Part shown: in pieces, positions 1 through 8,466 of the stretch
Layout: each line of letters begins with the position of its first letter
Numbering within the stretch: position 1 is the stretch's first letter
The notes under the pieces: model-generated
What the model was told of the DNA's origin: nothing
Seen by the model: only the letters and a program-made list of their open reading frames with translations
Databases searched by the model: none
Origin: an uncultured Acetatifactor sp.
Lineage (GTDB): Bacteria; Bacillota; Clostridia; Lachnospirales; Lachnospiraceae
DNA: 31,043 bases
Direction of reading: 5' to 3'
Assembly: GCA_910577665.1 (NCBI GenBank)
Contig: CAJTOJ010000036.1
Coordinates: 1-31,043 of the forward strand
Program-made: the position numbers and the translations under genes

Positions 1-162
1 GAGCCGGACACACCAGATACACCGGATGAGCCGGACACACCAGATACACCGGATGAGCCGGACACACCAGATACACCGGATGAGCCGGACACACCAGATA
101 CACCGGATGAGCCGGACACACCAGATACACCGGATGAGCCGGACACACCAGATACACCGGAT
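1..162 (+). repeat. Six perfect 27-bp tandem repeats within the surface-protein gene
   Basis: The 27-bp unit starting GAGCCGGACACACCAGATAC repeats without any change at 1, 28, 55, 82, 109 and 136, and probably continues upstream. Variant units with GTG or GAA replacing GAG, or single-base changes, follow to about 249. The unit is a multiple of three, so copy-number change keeps the frame. Identity at synonymous positions points to recent expansion or homogenisation. Confidence 0.97.
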
Positions 163-690
163 GTGCCGGACACACCGGATGAACCAGACATACCAGATGA
201 GCCGGATACGCCAGATACCCCGGATGTGCCAGACACACCAGATACACCGGGTGGTTCACAGGAATCCGGAACCGGTTCTACAGATGGGGCAAATACAACA
301 GAAGGGGAAGCAACGGCAACAGCCAATGGTTCCGGGAACAGTACAGGTGCTACAGGAAACAGACCTGGTGCAACAACCAATGGCCAGAATACAACAGCCA
401 ACGGACAGGATGCATCCTCAGACGATACATCCACAGGAACAGAGGATCCAGGAAACGGAGATACGGCTTTGGATGGGACGGATGCTGAGGAGGAAGAATC
501 TACTGATACAGCAGAAGACTCCGAACTCACGGATCTGGAGACAGAGGACGGTGTTCCTCTGGCAGTACCTGAAGCCGGTAAGGGCTTTCCTGTCTGGCCG
601 GCTCTGCTGACAGGGCTGGCAGTGATCCTGGCAGGTACATTCTTCCTTCTGGTTCTCTATAAGAGAAGAAAAGCCCAGGAAGAGGAATGA
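1..690 (+). CDS. Surface protein, C-terminal part with Pro/Asp/Thr repeats and membrane anchor (5' truncated)
   Basis: The reading frame is open from base 1, so the N-terminus lies outside the window and 229 residues are visible. Residues 1-54 are six perfect copies of a 9-residue unit (EPDTPDTPD), followed by degenerate copies to about residue 83. A low-complexity Gly/Thr/Ser/Asn/Glu linker comes next. Near the end there is one hydrophobic segment (about residues 199-219, WPALLTGLAVILAGTFF) followed by a basic tail (KRRK) and acidic residues. This layout suits a wall-spanning stalk that holds an outer domain away from the membrane. I see no clear LPxTG sortase motif; VPEAG lies just before the hydrophobic segment but is not a convincing match. 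The functional domain is off the window, so no function is assigned. Alternate-frame ORFs over the repeats are by-products of the 27-bp periodicity. Confidence 0.85.
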   Translation, partial: EPDTPDTPDEPDTPDTPDEPDTPDTPDEPDTPDTPDEPDTPDTPDEPDTPDTPDVPDTPDEPDIPDEPDTPDTPDVPDTPDTPGGSQESGTGSTDGANTTEGEATATANGSGNSTGATGNRPGATTNGQNTTANGQDASSDDTSTGTEDPGNGDTALDGTDAEEEESTDTAEDSELTDLETEDGVPLAVPEAGKGFPVWPALLTGLAVILAGTFFLLVLYKRRKAQEEE

Positions 691-735
691 GTATAGCAAT
701 GATGGAAGACGGGAAATGAAGTGTTTTCCCGGATG

Positions 736-767
736 AAACGGCGTGGCTTTGACCACGCCGTTTTTCC
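736..767 (+). terminator. Rho-independent terminator after the surface protein
   Basis: An 11-bp perfect stem (AAACGGCGTGG / CCACGCCGTTT) with a 6-nt loop is followed by TTTTTCCC. It starts 46 bases after the stop codon. Confidence 0.9.
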
Positions 768-810
768 CTTATGGGAACTTTCTGTTTACCTGCCATCTGC
801 AATGCATAAT

Positions 811-912
811 GATTCCCGCGGGCAATGCGCCAGGCGGCTGCGAAGCAGACATTTGGCTCATGCCGTGAGAGGTGCATAGCGCTGGTGGTGCATGGTCAGC
901 ACCGACCGAAGC
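811..912. repeat. Dispersed intergenic repeat, copy 1 (pair with 16858-16960)
   Basis: This roughly 102-bp segment begins GATTCCCGCGGGCAATG and ends ACCGAAGC. It aligns almost without gaps to 16858-16960 at about 80% identity by eye. Shared landmarks are the CCCGCGGG palindrome, CATTTGG, TAGCGC and TCAGCACC. Both copies follow a terminator. Reverse-strand ORFs across both copies read a similar peptide (IARGN), but I see no coding signal for them. The rest of the 691-1051 gap shows only the terminator and a weak -10-like TATAAT at 980-985 with no good -35. Confidence 0.75.
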
Positions 913-1051
913 ATAGAATATTCCATAAAAAATCCAGAAAGTTTGAAATTATGCCATATGAAAAAAGCGGTAAAAGAATTATAATGAGGAAGATAGTCTA
1001 CAGGTATTGCCGGAAGCTATTCCGGGAGATTGATTTGAGGAGGAATCGAAG

Positions 1052-3730
1052 ATGCTGCAGGTGACCAGGATCAGAATGGAATATCTGGAGGAGCCGGTGG
1101 GGCTGGGGGAACTGCCCTGGTTCGGCTGGGTGCTGGAAAGTGACAGGAAAGGTGTGATACAGCAGGGGTATCGTCTGCAGATTGCAGCGGATGGTGAATT
1201 CGCAGAGCTTGTCTATGACAGCGGTTATGTGGAAAGCCGGGAGTCCGTCCATGTGGAGGCGGCATATAACAGACTTCCTGGCAGGGAGGGAAAGCCCATC
1301 CTACAGTCCTGTAAGCGGTATTTTGTCCGGGTACAGGTCCAAGACAGTATAGAGGAGAGTCCTTTCAGCCAGACGGCTTCCTTTGTCACAGGCCTTCTGG
1401 AGGGAAAGGAATGGGAGGCAGGATTCATCTCCGGGGAGACACCAGAGGATAAGGAGCTGTCAAAGAGTACCTGTCTGCGGAAAAAAATCACCATAAGGCC
1501 AGGGGTGCAGGAGGCTTATGCCTGCATGACAGCGTTAGGGCTGTACCGCCTGTGGGTGAACGGTAAAAAAGCCGGAAGCCAGGAACTGGCACCAGGCTGG
1601 ACTTCCTACCGGAAGCATTTGTGCTACCAGACAGTGGATGTAACCGGACTCCTGAAAGAGGGGGACAATACCCTGGAGGCCATGGTGGGGGCAGGCTGGT
1701 ATAAGGGGAAGATGGGATTTCTGCTGCTTAGGAACAATTATGGGGAGCAGACGGCCTTTCTCATGCAGCTGACTGTGCGGTACCAGGACGGGACGGTGGA
1801 ACGGTTTGCCACGGATGGAAGCTGGGAGGGCACAGAGGGACCGGTTACTTTCTCGGAGATCTATGACGGAGAGTGTTATGATGCCAGGATAGATGTCCAC
1901 AGCCAGGACAAGCGCTGGAAAAAGGTACAGTCTGTGGAATTTCCCATGGAGGCGCTCACTGCCCAGCCGGGCTGCCGGGTGGAAGTGATAGAGACCCTTC
2001 CGGCGAAGAACCTGTTCCGGACGCCAAAGGGGGAGCTGGTGGTGGACTTTGGCCAGAACCTTACAGGCTGGGTGGATTTTTCCCTGGAGGGAAGGGCCGG
2101 GGAGAAGGCCCGGCTACAGTGCTTTGAGACATTGGATGCGGCGGGGAACGTCTATACAGACAACCTGCGCACGGCAAAACAGGAAATCACCTACATCTGT
2201 AGGGGAGAGGGAAGGGAAGCGTATCATCCCCTTTTCACTTTCATGGGATTCCGCTATGCCAGGATTTTAGAATGGCCCTGTGAGGTGAAAGCGGAGGATT
2301 TCAAGGCACTGGTGCTGCATTCCCGGATGGAACCTACAGGCAGTTTTGCCTGCTCCCACCCTCTGGTGAACCAGCTTGCCCACAATATTCTCTGGGGGCT
2401 GAAGGGGAATTTCCTGGATATCCCCACGGACTGTCCCCAGCGGGACGAACGGATGGGGTGGACAGGAGATGCCCAGATCTTCTGCCGCACGGCATGTTTC
2501 CTGATGAATACCTATCCCTTTTTCCGGAAATGGCTCAGGGACGTGGCGGCAGACCAGACCCCGGAGGGAGGGGTGCCGCATGTGGTGCCGGACATCATCA
2601 GCGGCAAGGAGGAAAACGACTGGCTCTTGTCCCAGGGTACCCATTCGGCGGCGGCCTGGGCGGATGTGGCGGTGATCAATCCCTGGACCATGTATCTGGT
2701 CTACGGGGACAGGACCATACTGGAAGAGCAGTATGACAGCATGAAGGCCTGGATCGGCTTCATGCGGGAACATGCGGTAGACAGCATCTGGAACTACCGG
2801 CTGCAGTTTGGGGACTGGGTGGCCCTGGATGCACAGGAAGGAAGCTATTTTGGTGCCACACCCAATGACTTGACCTGTACGGCTTATTATGCCTATTCCA
2901 CGGGACTGTTTGCCAGGATTGCCGGGATCCTGGGACGGGAAGAGGATGCAAAGGAGTATGGCAGACTCTATGGGACAATTGTGGAGAAATTCCAGAATAC
3001 TTTCTTTGACGGGGCAGGCCGTATGACGGCACAGACCCAGACAGCCCACATTGTGGCGTTGTATTTCGGACTGGTGCCGGACAGATACCGGGCACAGACA
3101 GCGGAAAGGCTGGTGGAACTTCTGGAGAGAGAGGGAGGACATCTGGTCACGGGCTTTGTGGGAACGCCCTACTTCTGCCATGCGCTGAGTCAGAACGGAT
3201 ACCAGAAGGAAGCCTACAGGCTTCTGCTCCAGGAAGATTTTCCTTCCTGGCTGTACCAGGTGAAGGCAGGGGCTACCACCGTATGGGAGCACTGGGACGG
3301 GCTGAAACCGGATGGAACCATGTGGAGTCCGGATATGAATTCTTTTAACCATTATGCCTATGGTGCGGTGGGAGACTGGTTGTACCGGGCGGTCCTGGGG
3401 ATTGACACTTCGGAAGAGGAGCCGGGATACCGGCACTGTCTGATCTGTCCACTGACGGATGAGGCCTTTGACTGGGCGGAGGGATCCCTGGAGAGCGTGT
3501 ATGGCAGGATACAGGTCCGCTGGGAGAAATGCGCCGGGGAAGGGTCGCAGGCAGGCCGCAGGCTGAAGATAACAATCCCACACAATACCACTGCCACCAT
3601 CCGGCTGGAAAAGGGGGCGAAGCTTTCCGGCGGGGAACCGGCCAATGGACTGCTTTTCCTCAAGAAGGATGGGCAGCTTACGGCGGAATGCGGTTCCGGG
3701 GAATGGGAAGTGATTTATACGGTGATGTGA
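1052..3730 (+). CDS. Alpha-L-rhamnosidase, GH78 family
   Basis: A cytoplasmic-type glycoside hydrolase of 892 residues that should release terminal alpha-L-rhamnose by inversion. It has no signal peptide, so it likely acts on imported oligosaccharides or glycosides. The domain order is typical of GH78: an N-terminal Ig-like region (about 1-110), a lectin-like rhamnosidase N domain (LYRLWVNGKKAG, then APGWTSYRKH), a beta-sandwich containing VVDFGQNLTGWV from residue 331, an (alpha/alpha)6 catalytic domain (about 425-800) and a C-terminal beta domain. The catalytic motif DCPQRDERMGWTGD starts at D460. By family alignment the general acid is E466 and the general base is E746 in TTVWEHWDG. The start is supported by GAGGAGG at 1037-1043, 8 bases before ATG. 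No transporter or rhamnose catabolic gene lies next to it. The substrate linkage cannot be told from sequence. Confidence 0.95.
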   Translation: MLQVTRIRMEYLEEPVGLGELPWFGWVLESDRKGVIQQGYRLQIAADGEFAELVYDSGYVESRESVHVEAAYNRLPGREGKPILQSCKRYFVRVQVQDSIEESPFSQTASFVTGLLEGKEWEAGFISGETPEDKELSKSTCLRKKITIRPGVQEAYACMTALGLYRLWVNGKKAGSQELAPGWTSYRKHLCYQTVDVTGLLKEGDNTLEAMVGAGWYKGKMGFLLLRNNYGEQTAFLMQLTVRYQDGTVERFATDGSWEGTEGPVTFSEIYDGECYDARIDVHSQDKRWKKVQSVEFPMEALTAQPGCRVEVIETLPAKNLFRTPKGELVVDFGQNLTGWVDFSLEGRAGEKARLQCFETLDAAGNVYTDNLRTAKQEITYICRGEGREAYHPLFTFMGFRYARILEWPCEVKAEDFKALVLHSRMEPTGSFACSHPLVNQLAHNILWGLKGNFLDIPTDCPQRDERMGWTGDAQIFCRTACFLMNTYPFFRKWLRDVAADQTPEGGVPHVVPDIISGKEENDWLLSQGTHSAAAWADVAVINPWTMYLVYGDRTILEEQYDSMKAWIGFMREHAVDSIWNYRLQFGDWVALDAQEGSYFGATPNDLTCTAYYAYSTGLFARIAGILGREEDAKEYGRLYGTIVEKFQNTFFDGAGRMTAQTQTAHIVALYFGLVPDRYRAQTAERLVELLEREGGHLVTGFVGTPYFCHALSQNGYQKEAYRLLLQEDFPSWLYQVKAGATTVWEHWDGLKPDGTMWSPDMNSFNHYAYGAVGDWLYRAVLGIDTSEEEPGYRHCLICPLTDEAFDWAEGSLESVYGRIQVRWEKCAGEGSQAGRRLKITIPHNTTATIRLEKGAKLSGGEPANGLLFLKKDGQLTAECGSGEWEVIYTVM

Positions 3731-3753
3731 ACCATTACCGCGATGTGGGGATC

Positions 3754-3785
3754 GTAACAGTTCAGTGCCCTGTCTGAACTGTTAC
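3754..3785. repeat. Perfect 12-bp inverted repeat, palindromic dispersed element
   Basis: GTAACAGTTCAG and CTGAACTGTTAC flank an 8-nt loop. The reverse complement of this unit matches 26730-26761 at 29 of 32 bases, so it is a mobile or recurrent palindrome and not a one-off terminator. It sits 24 bases after the rhamnosidase stop and lacks a U-tract, so it may still act as a weak bidirectional terminator. Confidence 0.8.
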
Positions 3786-3815
3786 TGGGGATCTGACCGG
3801 TTCCACCTGTGAAAA

Positions 3816-3844
3816 TTGACTTTTTTCTACATCTGTGATACTTT
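3816..3844 (+). promoter_or_regulatory. Predicted sigma-A promoter of the acyl-CoA synthetase gene
   Basis: TTGACT (3816-3821) and TACTTT (3839-3844) are separated by exactly 17 bases and lie about 70 bases upstream of the start codon. Confidence 0.6.
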
Positions 3845-3913
3845 TAGCTAAGGATTGTCCGCTACAGACAGGGAGGGTGGGCAGGCCAAAGAGAAGGGTA
3901 AGGAGATAAGAAT

Positions 3914-5548
3914 ATGCCAGTTACAGAATATCTGGAACGGAATGCCAGAGAGTACCCGGATGAGGTGGCTTTGGTGGAATTGAACCCAGAAGAGCCGGAT
4001 ACCCGGCGGATGACCTGGAAGGAATACGGACTGATTGAGTCAGACCGGTTCCAGCCCTACCGCAGGGAGATTACCTGGAGCGTCTTTAACGAGAAGGCAA
4101 ACCGCGTTGCTAATATGCTGATTGGCCGTGGAATCAAAAAAGGGGATAAGGTAGCCATACTGATGTACAATTGCCTGGAATGGCTTCCTATTTATTTCGG
4201 GGTCTTAAAGAGCGGTGCCATTGCGGTGCCCTTCAATTTCCGTTACGATGCGGAAGAGATTCTCTACTGTGCGGAACTGGCAGAGGCGGATATCATTGTA
4301 TTCGGACCGGCCTTTATCGGGCGTATTGAAGTGAATGCCCAGCGGCTCTGCAAGGGACGGCTGCTGATCTATGTGGGGGATAACTGTCCCAGCTTTGCGG
4401 AGAGCTATCACGAGCTGGTGGCAGATTGTTCCAGCAAGGCACCTGGTGTGGAGATCACGGAGGAGGATTTCGGGGCGATCTATTTTTCCTCTGGCACTAC
4501 AGGATTTCCCAAGGCAATCTTACATAAGCACCAGAGTCTCACCCAGGCGGCCCAGATGGAACAGAGACATCACGGGACGGGCAGGGAGGATACCTTTCTG
4601 TGTATCCCGCCCCTGTACCACACTGGCGCGAAATTCCATTGGATGGGAAGCCTGGTGGCAGGCAGCAGGGCGGTACTGTTAAAAGGGACCAGGCCGGAGA
4701 CCATTCTGTCCACGGTTTCCCAGGAACATTGCACCATTGTCTGGCTGCTGGTGCCCTGGGCACAGGATATTCTGGATGCCCTGGACAGAGGGGACCTGCG
4801 TCTGGAAGACCACAGGCTCTCCCAGTGGAGGTTGATGCATATCGGCGCCCAGCCGGTGCCGCCCTCTCTCATCAAACGCTGGAAGGAATATTTTCCAGGA
4901 CATGCATATGATACCAATTACGGGCTTTCCGAGTCCACAGGGCCTGGCTGTGTGCATCTGGGCGTGGAGAATATCCATAAGGTGGGCGCCATTGGTGTGC
5001 CAGGGTACCGCTGGGAATGTAAGATCGTGGACGAGTGCGGCCAGGAGGTGGCACAGGGGGATGTGGGGGAACTCTGCGTGAAGGGACCTGGCGTCATGAC
5101 CTGCTATTACCGGGATGAGGCGGCTACCGCGGAGGCGATCCGGGACGGATGGCTGTACACAGGAGACATGGCCATGCAGGATGAGGAAGGCTTCTACTTC
5201 CTGGTGGACCGCAAGAAGGATGTGATTGTCAGCGGTGGGGAGAATATCTATCCTGTCCAGATTGAGGATTTCCTGCGGCGGCACGGGAAGGTGAAGGATG
5301 TGGCTGTCATTGGTCTCTCCGACAGACGGCTGGGGGAGAAAACCGCTGCTGTCATTGAGGTTAAGGATGGCGTTGAATGTACCAGGGAAGAGATAGAGAA
5401 TTTTTGTCTGGAACTGCCCAGGTATAAGCGGCCAAAGGAGATCATTTTCCATGAAATACCCAGAAATGCCACAGGCAAGATTGAGAAGCCGAAACTCCGG
5501 AAGATGTATGGTGCAGACAGACTGGTGGCCCAGGAAAACAGGGGATAA
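3914..5548 (+). CDS. AMP-forming acyl-CoA synthetase (ANL superfamily)
   Basis: A 544-residue enzyme that should adenylate a carboxylic acid with ATP and transfer it to CoA. All ANL core motifs are present: the phosphate-binding loop YFSSGTTGFPK at 190-200, YGLSEST for adenine/AMP, YTGD for ribose contact, the hinge DRKKDVIVSGGENIYP, and the C-terminal catalytic lysine K522 in ATGKIEKPKLR. It lacks a carrier-protein domain, so it is a free-standing ligase. Medium- or long-chain fatty acid is likely, but the acid substrate is not predictable here. An insertion after the N-terminal strand (EYGLIESDRFQPYRR, about 36-53) replaces the usual short loop. The start is supported by AAGGAG at 3900-3905. 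The next gene follows after 57 bases on the same strand and may be co-transcribed. Confidence 0.92.
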   Translation: MPVTEYLERNAREYPDEVALVELNPEEPDTRRMTWKEYGLIESDRFQPYRREITWSVFNEKANRVANMLIGRGIKKGDKVAILMYNCLEWLPIYFGVLKSGAIAVPFNFRYDAEEILYCAELAEADIIVFGPAFIGRIEVNAQRLCKGRLLIYVGDNCPSFAESYHELVADCSSKAPGVEITEEDFGAIYFSSGTTGFPKAILHKHQSLTQAAQMEQRHHGTGREDTFLCIPPLYHTGAKFHWMGSLVAGSRAVLLKGTRPETILSTVSQEHCTIVWLLVPWAQDILDALDRGDLRLEDHRLSQWRLMHIGAQPVPPSLIKRWKEYFPGHAYDTNYGLSESTGPGCVHLGVENIHKVGAIGVPGYRWECKIVDECGQEVAQGDVGELCVKGPGVMTCYYRDEAATAEAIRDGWLYTGDMAMQDEEGFYFLVDRKKDVIVSGGENIYPVQIEDFLRRHGKVKDVAVIGLSDRRLGEKTAAVIEVKDGVECTREEIENFCLELPRYKRPKEIIFHEIPRNATGKIEKPKLRKMYGADRLVAQENRG

Positions 5549-5605
5549 ATCTTTGGTTCCCCGGTATTTGCCAGTACCGCCGGACGGGCAGTTGAAGGAG
5601 AGAAG

Positions 5606-6475
5606 ATGCATTTTGTGGAGGCAAAGGGAATCTTATCTGCACAGAACGGTATGAATGTGTACCGGGGCTGTACTCATGGCTGTATCTATTGCGACAGCCG
5701 GAGCCGGTGCTATCAGATCAATCACGATTTTGAGGATATCGAGGTGAAGCGTAATGCCCCTGTTCTTCTGGAGAAAGCCTTGCGCTCCAAACGGAAGAAG
5801 TGCATGATCGGCACTGGCGCCATGTGCGACCCTTACATGCATTGTGAGGAGCAGCTTCAAATGACCAGGCAATGTCTGGAGCTGATCGACCAGTATGGTT
5901 TCGGGCTGGCCATACAGACTAAATCAGACCGGATCCTGCGGGATCTGGAACTGTTAAAGCGCATCCACCGGAAGGCGAAATGCGTAGTGCAGATGACGCT
6001 GACCACCTTCGATGAAGAACTGTGTAAAATACTGGAACCCAATGTCTGTACCACCAGAAGGCGCTTTGAAGTGCTGGAGATCTTCAGGGAGGAAGGGATT
6101 CCCACAGTGGTATGGCTTTCTCCCATACTGCCCATGATCAATGATATCCGGGAAAATGTGGAAGGTATCCTGGATTACTGTGTCCGTGCAAAGGTACATG
6201 GCATCCTCTGCTTTGGCATGGGTATGACTCTGCGGGAGGGGGACCGGGAATATTATTACCGCGCCCTGGATCGTCACTTTCCAGGGCTTAAGGAGCAATA
6301 TCAGAGAAAATTCGGCTATGCCTATGAGATCCCCAGCGATCATAACAGGGAACTGATGAAGCTGGTGCATGACACCTGTAGGAAATGGAATATTCTGGAT
6401 GGGGTGCAGGATATATTCGCGTATCTGCGCGAGTTTCCGGCGGATCGGGGGTATGAGCAGTTAAGCTTATTTTAG
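5606..6475 (+). CDS. SPL-family radical SAM protein with C-terminal QLSLF tail
   Basis: A 289-residue radical SAM enzyme of the spore photoproduct lyase-like (SplB/COG1533) superfamily. The [4Fe-4S]-binding cysteines are C22, C26 and C29 in RGCTHGCIYCDSRS, the CX3CX2C spacing. IGTGAMCDPYMHCEEQ and IQTKSDRILRD are typical of this family, which is separate from genuine spore photoproduct lyase and has no settled reaction. The last residues are EQLSLF followed directly by the stop, an exact match to the bacterial sliding-clamp-binding consensus QL(S/D)LF. This suggests recruitment to replicating or repaired DNA. The RBS GAAGGAG lies 5 bases before ATG. It follows the acyl-CoA synthetase closely, but I see no functional link. 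Confidence 0.88.
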   Translation: MHFVEAKGILSAQNGMNVYRGCTHGCIYCDSRSRCYQINHDFEDIEVKRNAPVLLEKALRSKRKKCMIGTGAMCDPYMHCEEQLQMTRQCLELIDQYGFGLAIQTKSDRILRDLELLKRIHRKAKCVVQMTLTTFDEELCKILEPNVCTTRRRFEVLEIFREEGIPTVVWLSPILPMINDIRENVEGILDYCVRAKVHGILCFGMGMTLREGDREYYYRALDRHFPGLKEQYQRKFGYAYEIPSDHNRELMKLVHDTCRKWNILDGVQDIFAYLREFPADRGYEQLSLF

Positions 6476-6502
6476 GTTACTGTGAACGGAGTGAACCGTA
6501 AC
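6476..6502. repeat. Small palindromic repeat after the radical SAM gene
   Basis: GTTAC and GTAAC flank a core containing GTGAACGGAG. The unit matches the reverse complement of 9088-9114 at about 23 of 27 bases, so it is another member of the short palindromic repeat families of this window. Confidence 0.6.
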
Positions 6503-6544
6503 TATTTTCGTAGTACTTATTTGTAACTGTTTGCGCTGGCAGGC

Positions 6545-6573
6545 TTGTATTTTACCAGCCATTCCGCTATAAT
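6545..6573 (+). promoter_or_regulatory. Predicted sigma-A promoter of fucI
   Basis: TTGTAT (6545-6550) and a perfect TATAAT (6568-6573) are 17 bases apart. They lie about 68 bases upstream of the fucI start. Confidence 0.75.
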
Positions 6574-6640
6574 TTATAGACAGACAATAGATACATAGGG
6601 CATGCAATTTTACAATTTTATATGACAGGAGGAAAGTAAA

Positions 6641-8434
6641 ATGGCACAAAACAGACTGGTGGGGGATTATCCGGTGATCGGTATCCGCCCCACAATCGAT
6701 GGCAGAAGAGGCTATCTGAAGGTGAGGGAATCTCTGGAAGACCAGACCATGAACATGGCGAAAAAGGCCGCGGAGCTTTTTACACAGAACCTGCGTTATT
6801 CCAATGGGGAACCGGTGAAGGTCGTGATCGCTGACACCACCATTGGACGTGTGGGGGAGGCAGCCGCCTGCGCAGACAAGTTCCGCAAGGCAGGTGTGGA
6901 TATCACATTGACCGTGACACCCTGCTGGTGTTACGGCGCTGAGACCATGGACATGGATCCTATGACCATCAAGGGTGTCTGGGGATTCAACGGTACAGAG
7001 CGGCCCGGTGCGGTGTACCTGGCTTCCGTGCTGGCTACCCATGCACAGAAAGGCCTTCCTGCTTTTGGCATATACGGACATGATGTGCAGGAGGCGGACG
7101 ACACTTCCATCCCTAAGGATGTGCAAGAGAAGCTGCTTCGGTTCGGCCGGGCGGCAGTGGCAGTGGCCACCATGCGGGGCAAGTCCTATCTGCAGATCGG
7201 TTCCATCTGTATGGGAATCGGCGGCTCCATCATCGATCCTGCGTTCATTGAGGAATATCTGGGCATGCGCGTGGAATCCGTGGACGAGGTGGAAATCATC
7301 CGCCGGATGACAGAAGGCATCTATGACCAGGCAGAGTACGAGAAGGCCCTGGCCTGGACGAAGTCCAACTGCAAGGAAGGCTTCGACAAGAATCCGGAGG
7401 CTGTGCAGAAGACCAGGGAGGAGAAAGACAAGGACTGGGAGTTCGTGGTGAAGATGATGTGTATCATCAAGGATCTGATGAACGGCAACCAGAACCTGCC
7501 CGAAGGCCGTGAGGAGGAGATGGTGGGACACAATGCCATCGCCGCAGGCTTCCAGGGACAGAGACAGTGGACAGATTTCTACCCCAACTGTGATTTCCCG
7601 GAGGCTATGCTGAACACTTCCTTTGACTGGAACGGTGCAAGGGAACCCTATGTGCTGGCCACGGAAAATGATGTTCTGAATGGGCTGGGTATGTTGTTTA
7701 TGAAACTGCTCACCAACAGGGCGCAGATCTTTGCAGATGTGCGTACCTACTGGAGTCCCGAAGCCGTGAAGAAAGCCACTGGGTACGAGCTGGAAGGCGT
7801 GGCGAAGGAGGCAGGCGGATTTATCCACTTGATCAATTCCGGTGCAGCCTGCCTGGATGCCAACGGACAGGCAAAGGATGCCGCAGGCAATGCTGTGATG
7901 AAGCCCTGGTATGAAGTGACAGAGGAAGACCAGAAGGCCATTATGGAGGCCACCACATGGAACGCAGCTGATTTCGGATACTTTAGGGGCGGCGGCTATT
8001 CTTCCCGTTTTGTCACAGAGGCCCAGATGCCTGTGACCATGATCCGTCTGAATCTGGTGAAAGGACTTGGCCCTGTGCTCCAGATCGCAGAAGGCTGGAC
8101 CGTGAAGCTGCCGGAGGAAGTGACAGATGTTCTGTGGAAGCGCACGGACTACACCTGGCCCTGCACCTGGTTTGCACCCAGGGTTACTGGAAAGGGTGCG
8201 TTCAAGACGGCTTACGATGTGATGAACAACTGGGGAGCCAACCACGGCGCTATCAGTTACGGTCATATCGGCGCAGATCTGATCACCATGTGCTCCATGC
8301 TGCGTATTCCGGTATGTATGCACAATGTGGAGGACGAGAAGATCTTCCGTCCCGCCGCATGGAATGCTTTTGGTATGGATAAGGAAGGACAGGATTACAG
8401 GGCCTGTGCGAATTTCGGACCTATGTACAAGTAG
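6641..8434 (+). CDS. fucI: L-fucose isomerase
   Basis: A 597-residue aldose-ketose isomerase that converts L-fucose to L-fuculose in the cytoplasm; family members also take D-arabinose. It is close to the usual length of about 590 residues and matches end to end. The Mn2+ and catalytic residues known from E. coli FucI are recognisable: E342 in LATENDVLNG, D366 in IFADVRTYW (24 residues apart, as in E. coli) and H535 in NWGANHGAISYGH. The start is supported by AGGAGG 8 bases upstream and a good promoter. No fuculokinase, aldolase or fucose transporter is in the window, so the rest of the pathway must be elsewhere. Together with the rhamnosidase it points to host or plant glycan deoxysugar use. 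The long ORF on the opposite strand is a codon-bias shadow. Confidence 0.97.
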   Translation: MAQNRLVGDYPVIGIRPTIDGRRGYLKVRESLEDQTMNMAKKAAELFTQNLRYSNGEPVKVVIADTTIGRVGEAAACADKFRKAGVDITLTVTPCWCYGAETMDMDPMTIKGVWGFNGTERPGAVYLASVLATHAQKGLPAFGIYGHDVQEADDTSIPKDVQEKLLRFGRAAVAVATMRGKSYLQIGSICMGIGGSIIDPAFIEEYLGMRVESVDEVEIIRRMTEGIYDQAEYEKALAWTKSNCKEGFDKNPEAVQKTREEKDKDWEFVVKMMCIIKDLMNGNQNLPEGREEEMVGHNAIAAGFQGQRQWTDFYPNCDFPEAMLNTSFDWNGAREPYVLATENDVLNGLGMLFMKLLTNRAQIFADVRTYWSPEAVKKATGYELEGVAKEAGGFIHLINSGAACLDANGQAKDAAGNAVMKPWYEVTEEDQKAIMEATTWNAADFGYFRGGGYSSRFVTEAQMPVTMIRLNLVKGLGPVLQIAEGWTVKLPEEVTDVLWKRTDYTWPCTWFAPRVTGKGAFKTAYDVMNNWGANHGAISYGHIGADLITMCSMLRIPVCMHNVEDEKIFRPAAWNAFGMDKEGQDYRACANFGPMYK

Positions 8435-8466
8435 TAGAATGAGTAATGTATCAGTAACGGTATAAA

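Noticed and set aside
1..250. CRISPR-like direct repeats
   Set aside because: The 27-bp units are contiguous with no spacers and encode an in-frame EPDTPDTPD repeat, so they are protein-coding.
26..610. Alternate-frame ORF of 194 residues across the repeats
   Set aside because: It exists only because the repeat has no stops in that frame; composition is implausible and the frame-1 protein has a proper membrane anchor.
980..985. TATAAT as the promoter of the rhamnosidase gene
   Set aside because: No acceptable -35 lies at 16-18 bases upstream; the match alone in an A/T-rich stretch is weak.
2267..3583. 438-residue ORF on the - strand opposite the rhamnosidase
   Set aside because: It is a shadow of conserved GH78 coding sequence with no family resemblance.
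6467..8323. 618-residue ORF on the - strand opposite fucI
   Set aside because: It is a codon-bias shadow of a well-conserved gene, with His/Leu/Cys-rich nonsense composition and no RBS.
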